A stretch of 64,000 nt of DNA from assembly GCA_013423325.1 (NCBI GenBank), contig BLJB01000122.1, positions 1 to 64,000 of the forward strand, written 5' to 3'. Of this stretch, positions 31,972 through 44,644 are shown one piece after another. Position 1 is the stretch's first letter. Every line of letters begins with the position of its first letter. The position numbers were made by a program, and so were the translations under genes. Origin of the DNA: Usnea hakonensis (lineage: Eukaryota; Ascomycota; Lecanoromycetes; Lecanorales; Parmeliaceae). The notes below the pieces were generated by a model. The model searched no databases. It was given only the letters and a program-made list of their open reading frames with translations, and had not been told where the DNA came from.

Positions 31972-33829
31972 CTACAGCAAGACCATTCCAGCACCAACAA
32001 GCATTGCACTTGTGACGTAGGCAGCAAGCTTGAGGATCCCGAAGTCGAAGGCAGGTACACCGAGTATGACTGCGGCGGCTTTGCTTGTGTGAGTAGAGCC
32101 AGAAGTGGAACCACTGCCGGTGCTGCTACCGCCGGTGGGCGTGCTCGTGATGGACCCAGTCCCGGCTGAGCCTGCCTGGCTTACAATTGCCTTACAACTG
32201 GACGCAAGCTTCGGCGTAACCTTCTGAGCACTCCCAGAGAAGTCACAGGGGCTTGTGTTTTGCGTGTTCGTGGCAGTTTGGTTGAGATAATATTGGTTGA
32301 AGGCATAAGAGAGTCTCTCGGTGTCGCTGCACCCAGAGAAAGCACCGTATACACCGGTAGTGCCGTTAGCAAGGATACCACCGCAGTTGTTACCCTGCGC
32401 GGGGTCACATATGTAGTTGAATTGACTTGTTATGCTGTCTGCACTGAGACTAGACTTGGCAATACATGTAAGATTCTGGACCATGCATTGGCAGATGGCG
32501 TCGTTGGGAGTTGGAGGTAGATTGGTGGCAGCTTGCCAAGTGCTCGTGGTAGGACAAGATTGAGGAGAATTTGACGGAGTGTAAGAGGCTGAGTTGACGC
32601 CACTTGGCGTCACCTTGGCCATAGCAGTGGAGAGATTTTCGTAGTCCTGTAATGTCGTAGCTTTGTTGTTGCTGCCGATGGTTACAAGGCCTGCTTGCAT
32701 TAGCATCTCCGACGAAATTTACCAAAAAGCGAACTGACCATAATCGTTTGCTTCCTGGAAATACATGTAGACAATCCCGCCAGACCAAACGGAAGTCATA
32801 TTGGAGCCGAAAAGTGAGGCTACCTCGTCAAATGGTCGCGGTTCAACCTTGTTGCAACCGTATTCGGCAAAGAATGCAGGAACGTTGTAGGATGAGAACT
32901 CCTGAGTCCGAGCCTCATACATGGAGGCACTATAGGAGGATTGCCCGCACCATGAGTAGATGTTGTAGCCCCAAAAGTCGATACTTTCAGCAGGAGTGCC
33001 GCAATTGAAATAATCTGCAAGCTCTATTCGAGTATCATCATCGTCCGAGGCGTATCCCACTCCCATGGCTCGATAGTTTTTGCTGACAATGTAGGCTTTC
33101 ATATCGCGGACAGCAGCTTTGACAAAAGCGCTTGCAGCGGTGTTGTTAGGAGCGTTCGATACTTCATTGCCAGCGAAGAAGCCAATGGTGTTTGTGTAGT
33201 TCGAAAAAGCGTCGATAACCTTGGCATATCGATCATATATTTCTTCATTCCATTCAGGCGTATCTCGGTTGATAGATGTGGCAGGCTCGCTTAGGTCGGA
33301 TATGACATAAATGCCAGCATTCGTGAGCATTTGCATACACTCTGAGTGATCTTGTGAAGGATCCACAGCATAGACACGAATGGTATTCGTCCGGAGTCCT
33401 TGCAGCAGGGGAACATCGCGGGCGCAGTTCGTGGCATTTGCTAACGGGTCCGTGTATCCAGTGCCACCATTGGTTGTCGTTGTAGACCCATTGCCAGCAA
33501 AATCCTCTGGTACTATTAGAGTGATTTACATGGATGGTATTTGACATGAGCTTACGTTGGTAGGCCACTCCTCTGATGAAACTGCGAGCAAAGTGGTAAG
33601 CAAGTTCCTTAGTGTTGTCCGCGAAGATTACTTACAATTCGGTGCCGTTTGTCTTGTAGAAGAACTTGGAGCCCTGAGCATTTGGGGAAGTTCATCAGTT
33701 ACAATATCAGTAGGAGAGCTAGTTGGAAAAGGCTACCTTGATCACAATTGGGTCAAGTTGAGCGGCAGCTGAAGCCGCGAACCATGTAGCTGCAACGATG
33801 ACGGTGGATATAAACCCCAACCCCTTCAT
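31972..33829 (-). CDS. GPI-anchored beta-1,3-glucanosyltransferase, GH72 + X8 (Gas1/Gel family)
   Basis: Cuts and re-joins beta-1,3-glucan chains at the cell surface. Exons 33829-33737, 33673-33636, 33581-33556, 33512-32739, 32690-31972; introns 43-63 nt; 549 aa. Signal peptide (GFISTVIVAATWFAASAAA); then LDPIVIKGSKFFYKTNGTEL, FIRGVAYQ and NTIRVYAVDP. Acid/base Glu 168 is in FFAGNEVSN and nucleophile Glu 268 in FFAEYGCN. The X8/CBM43 domain follows (ICQCMVQNLTCIAKSSLS, FNYICDPAQGNNCGGI, YGAFSGCSDTERLSYAFNQY). A Ser/Gly/Thr-rich linker and a hydrophobic tail (KLAAYVTSAMLVGAGMVLL) predict a GPI anchor. It lies head-to-head with FKS1. Confidence 0.95.
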
Positions 33830-34194
33830 GATTACTAGTGATGGGTCGCAGAGTCGAATAAGGAGACGGTGATAATGATTTATGAATGTCGATGCAAAAA
33901 AGTCAAGCGTGTCTTGTAGGTGTTGTTCGCGCCCGAAAAGAATTAAGGAAGCGCTTGACAGGGTGAAGTAGATAGACAGGAAGGCGCAGATGAACGACAG
34001 ACTCGCTCAATGGTATTAATTTCAATATCGCTCTATAAAAGAAAAAGGTCAAACGAGAGTATGAAGGTAGTCGGTAGTTGAACAATTGAGAATCAAATAA
34101 AGGACTCGGAGCATACGTATCTCAGTCAATCAATAATAAATAGGTGAAAAGAAAAGTTGAAGGGGATACTCTAGGACTTGGCAGGAATTTTAAA

Positions 34195-34470
34195 TGGTAG
34201 GGGTACGGAGTACTCGTACTACGTACTCTAGAGTACGCCAGGTGTTCGAAACAACAATAATAATAATAATACTTTAACAACAAATAATACGAGTAATGCC
34301 GCTGCCGCAGAGTATTCCGCCTCTCCGCCTCTCCGCCTTTGAAAACACGGCACGTATTAAAGTACCTACGTATGGTGATTTGTCCGTGAGCTAAAGTACT
34401 AGAGTACCTTTACAGACTAAATAGCTACCTACTTCGCTTTACTTCACTTGACCTCAGAGGTAAAGTACTT
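34195..34470. repeat. GTAC/GGTA short-motif cluster with TAA microsatellite
   Basis: Contains GGTACGGAGTACTCGTACTA, CGTACTCTAGAGTACG (palindromic), six TAA/AAT steps, and ACTAGAGTACC plus AAGTACTTTGG further on. Confidence 0.55.
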
Positions 34471-36138
34471 TGGTCTCCTGAGTCCTTGACTCTGAGTGAG
34501 CTGACGCAAGCCTTTTCGCGGCTTCCACAAAAAAAGTAAGGCTTGCCACTTGCGGGACCAAAATAGACAGTCACGTGCACGTTGGATTATCCTAGCAACC
34601 ATGTTCCCACCGGTCACCGTGACACCGGTAACTAGGCACTCAATGATTTACCATCTACTGTTAGGTACTCTTCGGACAATAAATGTTGTACTACATATAG
34701 GGCATATTATAAGCTCGTATACTGACCGGTGCGGACGTGGCTTTGCAGCTACCTTACTTATCAACATTGCTCTCGCTCTCTGAGGCAGGCCAACGAAAAG
34801 ACCGATACTTGTCGACCCAATAAGTGTATCAATACGTGTATTGTAAATTTGTACATTAGTGCAGCTGCTGTAAATTTCCAATCTATTCTTGGCCTGCCCC
34901 AATTGCGAATTATGCCCCTTATCCATGATCTTCATGATCATCTCCAAAGCACCCGTTTAATAAAGTATCCCTGATAATGCAAACACTTGCCACCCACGAC
35001 TATTTTTATCCCGCCTGAGGCAACGCTGTCCGCTATCGATGTCATCATTCCATCCGCACCGCAATGTAGGTACCATTCTATGTCCAAATATTGTTGTGTA
35101 ATGGTATAACAGATTCGAGGTTTTAGGTACTCGTAGCAGAGAAAAAGAGAACCTCCAAGACGTCAAGCCAGTCATGATTGTAACGACGCACCCCAGAAGA
35201 CCCTCGGACGTGATGTCTGTTATGCTGTAGCCGGGCAGGATCAACTACCATGTCAATCCGGACCTCGTAACAACTTCCTCTCTCCAACGTCCACCATCCC
35301 GAGTATCGAAGGTATCGAGCTGATTTAGGTATGCCATGATTTGATTGGAGGTTCGTTGTAATGAGTATGCATTTGCGAGACCAATTTGAAAAGGTGTAAT
35401 TGAGATAAGAAGTAAAAAAGTACCTCTCTGTGGTACCTGGATTGTGATGCGTAAATTACAAGTCAGGGGGTTGGAACCACAATACTACTCCGTACAGAAT
35501 GTAATGATGGATTACATGTGAAAAATCGTCAGCCAATCAGAACAGTTTCTGTACGGTGTAATGATCCACTGAGCTAGCGGCAAATCTTGGTGGGTAAAGC
35601 CGTGCTTTGTTTTCTCCCTTTTTTTACTTCTCAGCAAAAAACCCCTTCCCATCGTCTTCAACCTCACCCTGCCTCTCTCTACCTCTACACCTCAATCGAT
35701 CTGCCTGTCCTTGTTGCTGGCGATAACTGTCGCTCGCTCGGGGTTGTTCACTGGTAGAAGAGATCAGCAATATTGTCGATTGGACCCGTTGGAAGGCACA
35801 GCCAGCAAAATCTGGTAGCGCGGAGCAACTGCGCAGTCAACTTGACTTGCCTGGTCCTTCCTCCTCCACTTTCATTATCAACACCACAAAACGCACCAGT
35901 CCTCCATTTGCAAAACCCTTCATTCTCAATCATTTCAGCGCTCGACGAAAACAATCTGACATTGTCGCAATAATAATCAAAGAATAATTGTGGGGAGGAT
36001 CATACTTTTCTTTCGCTTCTTGTCCCCAAGTTTTCGGTTGGCAAAACAAAAACCTCCACGCGACTGACTGAACGTCGTTTCAACCAATCCTCATCATCAG
36101 CCTATCGCGCTATAATCTCAGTCCATCCTTTGTGTTCA

Positions 36139-36153
36139 ATGGGGAGCTTTTGA
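36139..36153 (+). promoter_or_regulatory. Upstream ORF in the FKS1 leader
   Basis: ATG GGG AGC TTT TGA, a four-codon frame ending two bases before the leader intron donor at 36155. It lies 150 bp before the FKS1 start codon and could lower translation; whether it is in the mRNA is not known. Confidence 0.4.
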
Positions 36154-36154
36154 G

Positions 36155-36272
36155 GTAAGCACCACTCGTGTCTCACATCCATGGTTGCATCCACGCCCTT
36201 GTCAAACCGATCCCTATTCTTTGTCTTCACTACCGTCCGTCTTACAATCTTGCATGGTCTAATGTTATACAG
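36155..36272 (+). other. Probable 5' UTR intron of FKS1
   Basis: GAG|GTAAGC at 36155 and TTATACAG at 36272 bound a 118 nt GT-AG intron in the leader. Excision removes two ATGs (36181 and 36260) that would otherwise precede the real start at 36306. Confidence 0.5.
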
Positions 36273-36305
36273 GGACATACTCAGAGTTTTTGATCATCGT
36301 CGAAC

Positions 36306-39300
36306 ATGTCGGGCCATCCTCAAGACCATTATGACGATGGCTATAGCCATGAACCACAAGCCACAGATTCATATTACCAAGACGAACACAATCAAGGTTA
36401 TTATGACCAGCAGGAATATCCGCAGCACGGCGAGCAAACGCAAGACTATGGGCAGCACCAGCATGGGAACGGTCACGGGAATGGCGGTTACTATGACGAG
36501 TCGTAAGTCCGGATGACACACTACTAGGCATCTTGTTCACTAGTGACAGGGGATACTACAATGCCGATGCCACCAACCAGTATCATCAGGACGGCGGCTA
36601 CTACGAAGGCCATCAGCAAGGCTATCAAGACGAGTATTACAACGATCAGTACTATGATCAAGGGGCGCCAGCTGCAGGGCAGCAACCCCAGTATGGTCAG
36701 GGTGGCTATGGGTTCGTGAATCTTCCCTTCGGTTTTAATCATAATTGCTTACAGCCTCCAGAGCCAAGCCAAAGCGACGTGGTCACGATTCAGAAGAAGA
36801 CTCGGAGACTTTCAGCGACTTCACTATGAGGTCAGACATGGCTCGAGCTGCTGAAATGGATTACTACGGTCGCGGGGATGAGCGTTACAACAGCTATAAT
36901 GATGGTCAAGGCGGGGGCCGTGGCTATCGACCACCTTCGTCGCAAATCTCGTACGGAGGCAATCGCTCGTCTGGAGCTTCGACTCCTATCTACGGAATGG
37001 ACTACGGTAATGCACTGCCCGCCGGACAAAAGTCTCGCGAGCCATATCCTGCTTGGACTTCAGACGCTCAAATTCCCGTGTCAAAGGAAGAAGTTGAAGA
37101 CATATTCATGGACTTGACTGCCAAATTTGGTTTTCAACGCGATAGCATGAGGAACATGTATGATCATTTCATGACTTTGCTCGACTCTCGTGCGTCTCGT
37201 ATGACGCCAAATCAAGCGCTGCTGTCTCTACATGCCGATTACATCGGTGGGGACAATGCCAACTACCGGCGTTGGTATTTTGCAGCACACCTTGATCTGG
37301 ACGATGCAGTTGGTTTCGCAAACATGAAACTTGGTAAGGCAAATCGAAGAACTCGCAAAGCACGGAAGGCAGCGAAAAAAGCAGCGGCGAAGGAACCTGA
37401 GAATGAGGACCAGACGCTCGAGAGCCTCGAGGGCGACAACAGCCTGGAGGCCGCAGAATACCGATGGAAGGCACGCATGAATCGTATGTCACAGCACGAC
37501 CGTGTCCGACAAGTGGCCTTATATCTGCTTTGTTGGGGTGAGGCCAACCAAGTTCGCTTCATGCCCGAATGCCTGTGCTTTATTTACAAGTGCGCCCTCG
37601 ACTATCTCGCGACTCCAGAGTGTCAAAACCGAGTCGAGCCGCTCGAGGAGTTCACGTACCTTAATAACGTCATAACCCCATTGTACCAATACTGCAGAGA
37701 TCAGGGGTACGAGATTCTGGATGGCAAGTATGTCCGACGAGAGAAAGACCACAGCAGTGTCATCGGTTACGATGACATCAATCAACTTTTTTGGTATCCT
37801 GAAGGTATAGAAAGAATCGTGATGGAAGACAAGACCCGACTCGTGGATTTCCCAGCCGGGGAGCGCTATCTTAAGCTCAGCCAAGTGACGTGGAAGAAGG
37901 TATTCTTTAAGACTTACAAGGAAACGCGATCATGGTTCCACATGCTCGTCAATTTCAACCGCATTTGGGTCATCCATTTGACCGCTTTCTGGTTCTACAC
38001 CGCCCATAACTCGCAAACTTTCTATACCAAGCACTACCAGCAACAACTAAACAATCAGCCCACGGCTGCAGCAAACTGGTCTGCTCCTGCACTCGGAGGT
38101 ACCTTGGCTTCTTTCATCATGATAGTTGCTACAGTGGCGGAATGGATGTACGTCCCGCGTCGATGGACTGGCGCGCAGCACCTGACAAAGCGTCTGTTCT
38201 TCCTCATCGGCATTTTTGTCATCAACATCGCCCCGAGTGTGTACATCTTCGGCGTCTCTGACTCAACCAAGATTGCCCATATCCTCGGTGTCATTCAATT
38301 CTTCGTTGCCCTTGCAACGTTCGTCTTCTTCGCCATCATGCCACTCGGTGGATTGTTTGGGAGCTACATGAAGAAGAATTCGCGGCAATACGTTGCGAGC
38401 CAAACCTTTACGGCAAGCTTTCCCCACCTCAAGGGTAACGACATGTGGATGTCTTATGGTCTCTGGGTTTTGGTGTTCACAGCCAAGCTCTCGGAATCCT
38501 ACTTCTTCCTGACTCTGTCGTTCCGCGACCCCATTCGCATTTTGTCCGAGATGAGAATTAGCAGATGTGTGGGCGATAAAATCATTGGCGACGTGTTGTG
38601 CAAACAACAACCAAGAATCACACTTGGCCTAATGTTTGTCACCGACGTATGTCTGTTCTTCCTGGATACATATCTTTGGTACATCATCTTCAACTGTGTC
38701 TTCTCCGTGGCTCGGTCTTTCTACTTAGGCGTTTCCATCTGGACCCCTTGGAGAAATATCTTTTCTCGGTTGCCAAAGCGTGTCTACTCCAAAATCCTTG
38801 CCACGACCGACATGGAAATCAAGTACAAGCCCAAGGTTCTGATTTCTCAGATCTGGAACGCTATCGTCATCTCTATGTATCGAGAGCATCTCTTGGCAAT
38901 CGATCATGTACAAAAGCTGCTTTACCATCAAGTTCCTTCAGAACAGGAAGGCAAGCGAACGTTACGTGCACCGACGTTCTTTGTGTCTCAAGAGGACCAT
39001 TCATTCAAGACCGAGTTCTTTCCAACTCAGAGTGAGGCCGAACGCCGCATCTCATTCTTTGCCCAGTCGCTGTCCACGCCAATTCCGGAGCCGTTGCCCA
39101 TTGACAACATGCCCACCTTCACTGTCCTAATTCCCCACTACGGTGAGAAGATTCTACTTTCTCTGCGGGAGATCATCCGGGAAGATGAGCCCTACTCAAG
39201 AGTAACTCTACTTGAATACCTCAAGCAACTTCACCCCCACGAATGGGACTGCTTTGTCAAGGACACCAAAATTCTAGCCGATGAGACCTCTCAATTTAAT

Positions 39301-42252
39301 GGAGATTATGAAAAGTCTGAAAAGGATACTGCCAAGAGCAAGATTGATGATTTACCGTTCTACTGCATCGGTTTCAAATCCGCTGCTCCAGAGTATACCT
39401 TGCGGACTCGAATCTGGGCTTCGTTACGCTCACAAACACTCTATCGTACAATCTCTGGTTTCATGAATTACAGCCGTGCGATCAAATTGCTCTATCGCGT
39501 CGAGAACCCCGAGGTCGTGCAGATGTTTGGCGGTAATTCGGAAAAATTGGAGCGAGAGTTGGAGCGCATGGCCCGCCGAAAGTTCAAGATAGTGGTCTCT
39601 ATGCAACGATATGCCAAGTTCAACAAGGAAGAGCGTGAGAACACCGAGTTCCTCCTCAGAGCCTACCCTGATCTGCAAATTGCGTACCTTGACGAGGAAC
39701 CTCCTGTGAATGAAGGGGAAGAGCCGCGTCTCTATTCAGCTTTAATCGACGGCCACTCGGAGCTCATGGATAATGGCATGCGTCGTCCCAAATTCAGGAT
39801 CCAGCTTTCTGGGAATCCAATCCTGGGTGATGGTAAATCGGACAACCAGAATCATGCCTTGATATTCTATCGTGGAGAATACATTCAATTGATCGACGCC
39901 AACCAGGACAACTATCTCGAAGAATGCCTGAAGATTCGCAGTGTGCTTGCTGAGTTCGAAGAGATGACCACTGACAACGTCTCACCTTACTCACCTGGTG
40001 TGCCAGCTAGCGACTTTGCCCCTGTTGCCATCCTTGGTGCTCGTGAATACATCTTTTCTGAGAACATAGGTATTTTAGGAGATGTCGCTGCCGGAAAGGA
40101 ACAAACCTTTGGGACTCTCTTCTCGCGGACACTGGCACAGATTGGTGGCAAATTGCATTATGGTCACCCCGATTTCCTCAATGGTATCTTTATGAGTACT
40201 CGTGGGGGTGTTTCCAAAGCCCAAAAAGGCTTGCACCTGAACGAGGATATTTACGCTGGTATGAATGCTCTGCTTCGAGGAGGACGCATAAAACATTGTG
40301 AATACTACCAATGCGGAAAGGGTCGCGATCTTGGGTTTGGATCCATTTTGAACTTCACGACAAAGATTGGCACTGGTATGGGCGAGCAAATGCTCTCCAG
40401 GGAGTACTATTACCTGGGCACTCAGCTTCCTTTGGACCGCTTCCTCTCGTTCTACTACGCTCATCCTGGTTTCCACATCAATAATCTGTTCATCATCTCA
40501 TCACTTCAGATGTTTATGATATGTTTGATTAACATTGGAGCTCTCCGCCATGAAACCATCATTTGCAGATACGACAGGAACAAGCCTATTACTGATCCTT
40601 TATTTCCCAATGGATGCGCCAACCTATCACCCATCCACGACTGGGTTTACCGCTGCTGTGTCTCCATCTTCATTGTGTTTTTCATCTCGTTCATACCGCT
40701 CATTGTGCAAGAGCTCACAGAACGAGGGTTTTGGCGTGCAGCTACCAGGTTGTCCAAACACTTCTCATCGTTCTCGCCACTGTTCGAGGTGTTTGTTTGC
40801 CAGATCTACGCCAGCTCCCTTAGTCAAGACCTTTCCTACGGTGGTGCGCGCTACATAGGTACTGGCCGCGGGTTTGCAACGGCTCGCATTCCATTCGGTG
40901 TTCTATACTCGAGATTCGCTGGCCCATCAATCTATCTAGGTTCGCGACTTTTGATGATGTTGCTGTTCGCCACCTTGACTCAGTGGGGAATCGAGCTGCT
41001 GTACTTCTGGATGTCATTGCTCGCCTTCTGTGTCTGTCCCTTCCTATTCAATCCTCACCAGTTTTCATGGAACGACTTCTTCATTGACTACCGCGACTTC
41101 CTACGGTGGCTGTCTCGTGGCAATTCAAGATCTCACGCATCGTCGTGGATTGCCTTTTGCCGCCTCTCACGAACTCGTCTGACTGGTTACAAGCGAAAAG
41201 CTCTCGGGGAACCATCTTCGAAGCTCTCTGGCGATGCGCCGCGTGCTCATTTTACCAACATCTTCTTTAGTGAAATCATCAGCCCGCTACTCCTGGTGGG
41301 CGCAACTCTGATCCCTTACCTTTTCATCAATGCACAAACTGGTGTCAGAAACACGACGGCTAGCAATTCCCTGATCCGAGTCGCCGCTGTTGCATTTGCG
41401 CCAATTGCAATCAACGCTGGAGTCCTGGCAGGCCTATTTGGAATGGCTTGCTGCATGGGACCCCTTCTTAGCATGTGTTGCAAAAAGTTTGGATCAGTCC
41501 TCGCTGCCATTGCTCACGGAATAGCCGTCATTGTGCTCCTCGCTTTCTTCGAGGTCATGTTCTTCCTAGAGGGATTTGTATTTGCGAGGGCACTGCTTGG
41601 CATGATTGCTGTTGTTGCGCTCCAGAGATTCATCCTGAAGCTGATAATCGCCCTAGCTCTCACTCGTGAGTTCAAGTCCGACTCATCAAATATTGCTTGG
41701 TGGACCGGGAAATGGTACAACATGGGATGGCACTCGCTCTCTCAGCCTGGGAGAGAATACCTCTGCAAGATCACCGAACTCGGGCTGTTTGCAGCCGACT
41801 TTGTCCTGGGACATATAATCCTGTTTCTAATGCTTCCGGTCATTGCAGTGCCGTACATCGACAAGCTCCACTCTGTCATGCTTTTCTGGCTTCGACCAAG
41901 GTAAGTCTTTCTGTGAGTTTGACTTGATGCTGCGCAATACTAAAACTTATCCAGCCGTCAAATTCGACCTCCAATCTACTCACTAAAGCAGTCAAAACTA
42001 CGCAAGCGTAGAGTCATCCGCTTCGCAATGCTCTACTTCGTGATGTTCATCATATTCCTGGCTTTGATCGTCGGACCAATCGTCGCTGGGAAGTATCTCG
42101 GCAAATTAAACATTCCCCTGCAACTCATGCAACCCACTGGTCTCAACAACAATGACACCAGCGACCGAGTAACGGGCTCTGCGCTTAACGGCCTGGGAAC
42201 CGCGGCCGGTGCTAGTGCAACTGCAGCCGCATCAAGCTCGTCATCCTCGTAG
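36306..42252 (+). CDS. FKS1: 1,3-beta-glucan synthase catalytic subunit
   Basis: Plasma-membrane enzyme that polymerises UDP-glucose into beta-1,3-glucan. Four exons: 36306-36502, 36544-36711, 36762-41900, 41955-42252; introns 41, 50 and 54 nt; 1933 aa, the usual size. The N-terminus is Tyr/Gln/Gly/His-rich and disordered. An Fks1 domain follows (LYLLCWGEANQVRFMPEC), then membrane helices, the cytosolic GT48 core (FTVLIPHYGEKILLSLREII, RRPKFRIQLSGNPILGDGKS, NHALIFYRGEYIQLIDANQD, GGVSKAQKGLHLNEDIYAGM) and a second set of helices. Echinocandin hot spot 1 reads FLTLSFRDP (about 704); hot spot 2 reads DWVYRCCV (about 1415). The last exon holds the basic stretch KQSKLRKRRVIRF, a final helix and a Ala/Ser tail. 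Confidence 0.97.
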
Positions 42253-42888
42253 TGACCATGGCACTTGATTGAGAGCGGCAAGATTCACGATGTGTCAAAC
42301 CAAAAATGTACAAATACTTGACTCGGCCTGAAGCTCGTCCCAGCGACGGGCAGACTAATGATAGCATAGAATCGGATGGGATGTCAGACCCTACCCGAGA
42401 GACATGGGCGCTTGGGATAGATGATGTCACTCGTTTGGTGCTCTTCGCACATGATTGTACTTTTTCAGTAACCTGCATTTCTACACCCTGCGGTACACGA
42501 GAATTAGCTTTAGTAGTTGGTAATGGACCTGCTTTGCCAGGAATGGCTAGCACTACAGCATCCAAGAGAATCCAATTGCGCATTTTGATGAGTAGAGAGA
42601 GACTTGGCACAGACAGAGTTGAATCTCTTTCATTTGACCACGTACCTACGTACATCCCCATACGTAGTTCAATCTCCGAAAGTAGAGTACAGAGATTGAG
42701 ATTGTTTTACCGTCGCCAATACCTACATACCTAGGTTACAGGTACCTTACCTTACCTTATTATTGATTGGTAAGGCTGGGCACTAGTCTAGTCTCATCCT
42801 ATACCTTAGCTTATAAGGTACCTTAGGGTGGCAGGCTATAGCCCTGAACCCCTTGTCCATCCTCCAACCCCATGTTCTCCATGGCACC
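42253..42888. other. Intergenic with GGTA/CTTAC cluster upstream of LCB1
   Basis: FKS1 3' region, then a motif cluster at 42735-42830 (CATACCTAGGTTACAGGTACC, TTACCTTACCTTATTATTG, AGCTTATAAGGTACCTTAGG) just before LCB1. No coding signal. Confidence 0.5.
42735..42830. repeat. GGTA/CTTAC/GTAC short-motif cluster
   Basis: Tandem CCTTA words and the near-palindrome ACCTTAGCTTATAAGGT, ending about 60 bp before the LCB1 ATG. Confidence 0.6.
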
Positions 42889-44644
42889 ATGGACTTGCAA
42901 GATATACAAAGCTGGCTCAATGAAATCTTGAGGGAGGTTTCCATCCAATTTCATAGGGTCCCGGGCTCGGCGATTTTTCTACGATACGTCAAATCAAGTT
43001 ACCAGAATGATCCTGTGAGGTCTGCTGTCGAGCTCTTCCTAGTCCTTTTCGCAATCAGATATCTAGCTGCGCCTGCCTACTCAACGCAGAAGCGATCCTA
43101 CGTGACACTGTCAGAAGAGGCTTGTAATCTTCCTTCCTGCCATGGCCTGTTATTAACATTATAAAAGGAGGTTGATGAGCTCGTTGACGAATGGACGCCC
43201 GAACCTCTCGTAACACCACAAACCCCCTTCGAAGAAGCAGAAAATGAGAAAAGGCCTGTGATTGTTGGGTAAGATGCAATAAGGACATGTACGCGTCGTG
43301 AACGCTTTGGCTGAAATGACAGGTACCAAGACCCACAGGTCCAAGATCGAAATTGTCAAATGGTCGTACAGTCACCAACCTCGCTTCTTACAACTTTTAC
43401 AACCTTGTCAGCAATGAAACCCTGAAAGAGAGAGCCATTCAAGTCCTTCGTACCTATGGAGTTGGTCCTTGCAGCCCTCCTGGATTTTACGGCACACAAG
43501 ACGTACATATCAAGACCGAAGCCGACATAGCAGCACATCTGGGCACACCCGCATGCATAGTCTACGCTCAGGCACTTTCCACAATATCGAGCGTCATATC
43601 CGCATTTTCAAAAAGAGGCGACATCATCGTCGCGGACAAAGCAGTCAACTATGCCATTCGAAAGGGTATTCAGATATCCCGGAGCACCGTTAGGTGGTAT
43701 GAACACAATGATATGCAGGATCTACAGCGCGTGCTGGGAAAGGTTCTGATTGAGCAGGCGAAGAAGCCATTGACGCGGCGATTCATAATTACTGAGGGTC
43801 TGTTCGAAAATGTGGGGGATATGATTGACTTGCCCAAGATTGTACGTTGGCCAGACATCTGTGCTTCTTGCATCCATACTCATTCAGACGTGCTAGATCG
43901 AGCTTGGCCGCCAATACAAGTTCCGAATCATTCTGGACGAGACCTGGTCCTTTGGCGTGTTGGGCAGGACGGGTCGAGGAATCACCGAACACCAGAATGT
44001 GGACGCTGGAGAAGTTGACATGATTGTCGGCTCTTTGGCGGGACCGTTATGTGCTGGGGGTGGCTTCTGTGCGGGTTCAGATGCTATCGTGGAGCATCAA
44101 CGGATCTCTGCGTCAGCGTACACGTACTCGGCTGCTCTTCCAGCAATGCTTGCTACCACGGCAAGCGAAGTCCTTTCAATGCTACAAACGAGTCCGGAGA
44201 TGTTGACCACAGTCAGAGAAAACATCAGGACCATGTGGGCGCAGTTGGACCCGCGGAGTGACTGGATACACTGTACCAGTTCTGCTGATAATCCTATCAT
44301 GATTCTGGCGTTCAGACCAGACTTCCTTGCCAAACAAAAGTTGGGAGTAGCAGATCAAGAGCAGCTCTTCCAAGAAGTTGTCGATGAGGTCAGTCGAAGC
44401 CAGGATCCTCCACAGAGCATGATGGCATTACTGATCAGCTTTCTAGACGTTGGCAAACGGTGTGTTGGTAACGAGGCTCAAGAGTATGCCCCGAGCGATT
44501 AATGCAACGACCAAAGACATCGGATGGGAGCTTCAGCCGGCATTGAAGGTCTGCATCACTTCTGGACTCTCCAAGAAGGAGGTTGAAAGGGCTGGAATCA
44601 CCATCAGACACGCAGTCACCAAAATTGTAAATAAACGGCGATGA
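42889..44644 (+). CDS. LCB1: Serine palmitoyltransferase subunit 1
   Basis: With Lcb2 it condenses serine and palmitoyl-CoA, the first step of sphingolipid synthesis in the ER. Five exons: 42889-43119, 43168-43268, 43331-43841, 43897-44388, 44447-44644; 510 aa. N-terminal membrane anchor (SSYQNDPVRSAVELFLVLFA), then VDELVDEWTPEPLV, PRSKLSNGRTVTNLASYNF, the conserved cysteine region TYGVGPCSPPGFYGTQDVH, and RIILDETWSFGVLGRTGRG. The PLP lysine of the aminotransferase fold is absent, as in all Lcb1 subunits. Intron 1 starts with GC (43120); no GT donor keeps LSEE|EVDELV in frame. Confidence 0.95.
43120..43167 (+). other. GC-AG intron in LCB1
   Basis: Exon GAAGAG, then GCTTGTAATC ... TTATAAAAG, 48 nt. 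It is the only donor that keeps the conserved TLSEE|EVDELVDEW sequence; reading through gives a stop within 16 codons. Confidence 0.7.

Larger units (their letters stand above)
33830..36305. promoter_or_regulatory. 2.5 kb divergent region between the GH72 gene and FKS1
   Basis: Shared upstream region of a glucan-remodelling enzyme and the glucan synthase. It holds a TAA-type microsatellite (about 34254-34272), a GTAC/GGTA motif cluster (34195-34470), long pyrimidine-rich stretches (35600-36130), an upstream ORF and a leader intron of FKS1. No further protein gene could be supported. Confidence 0.5.
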
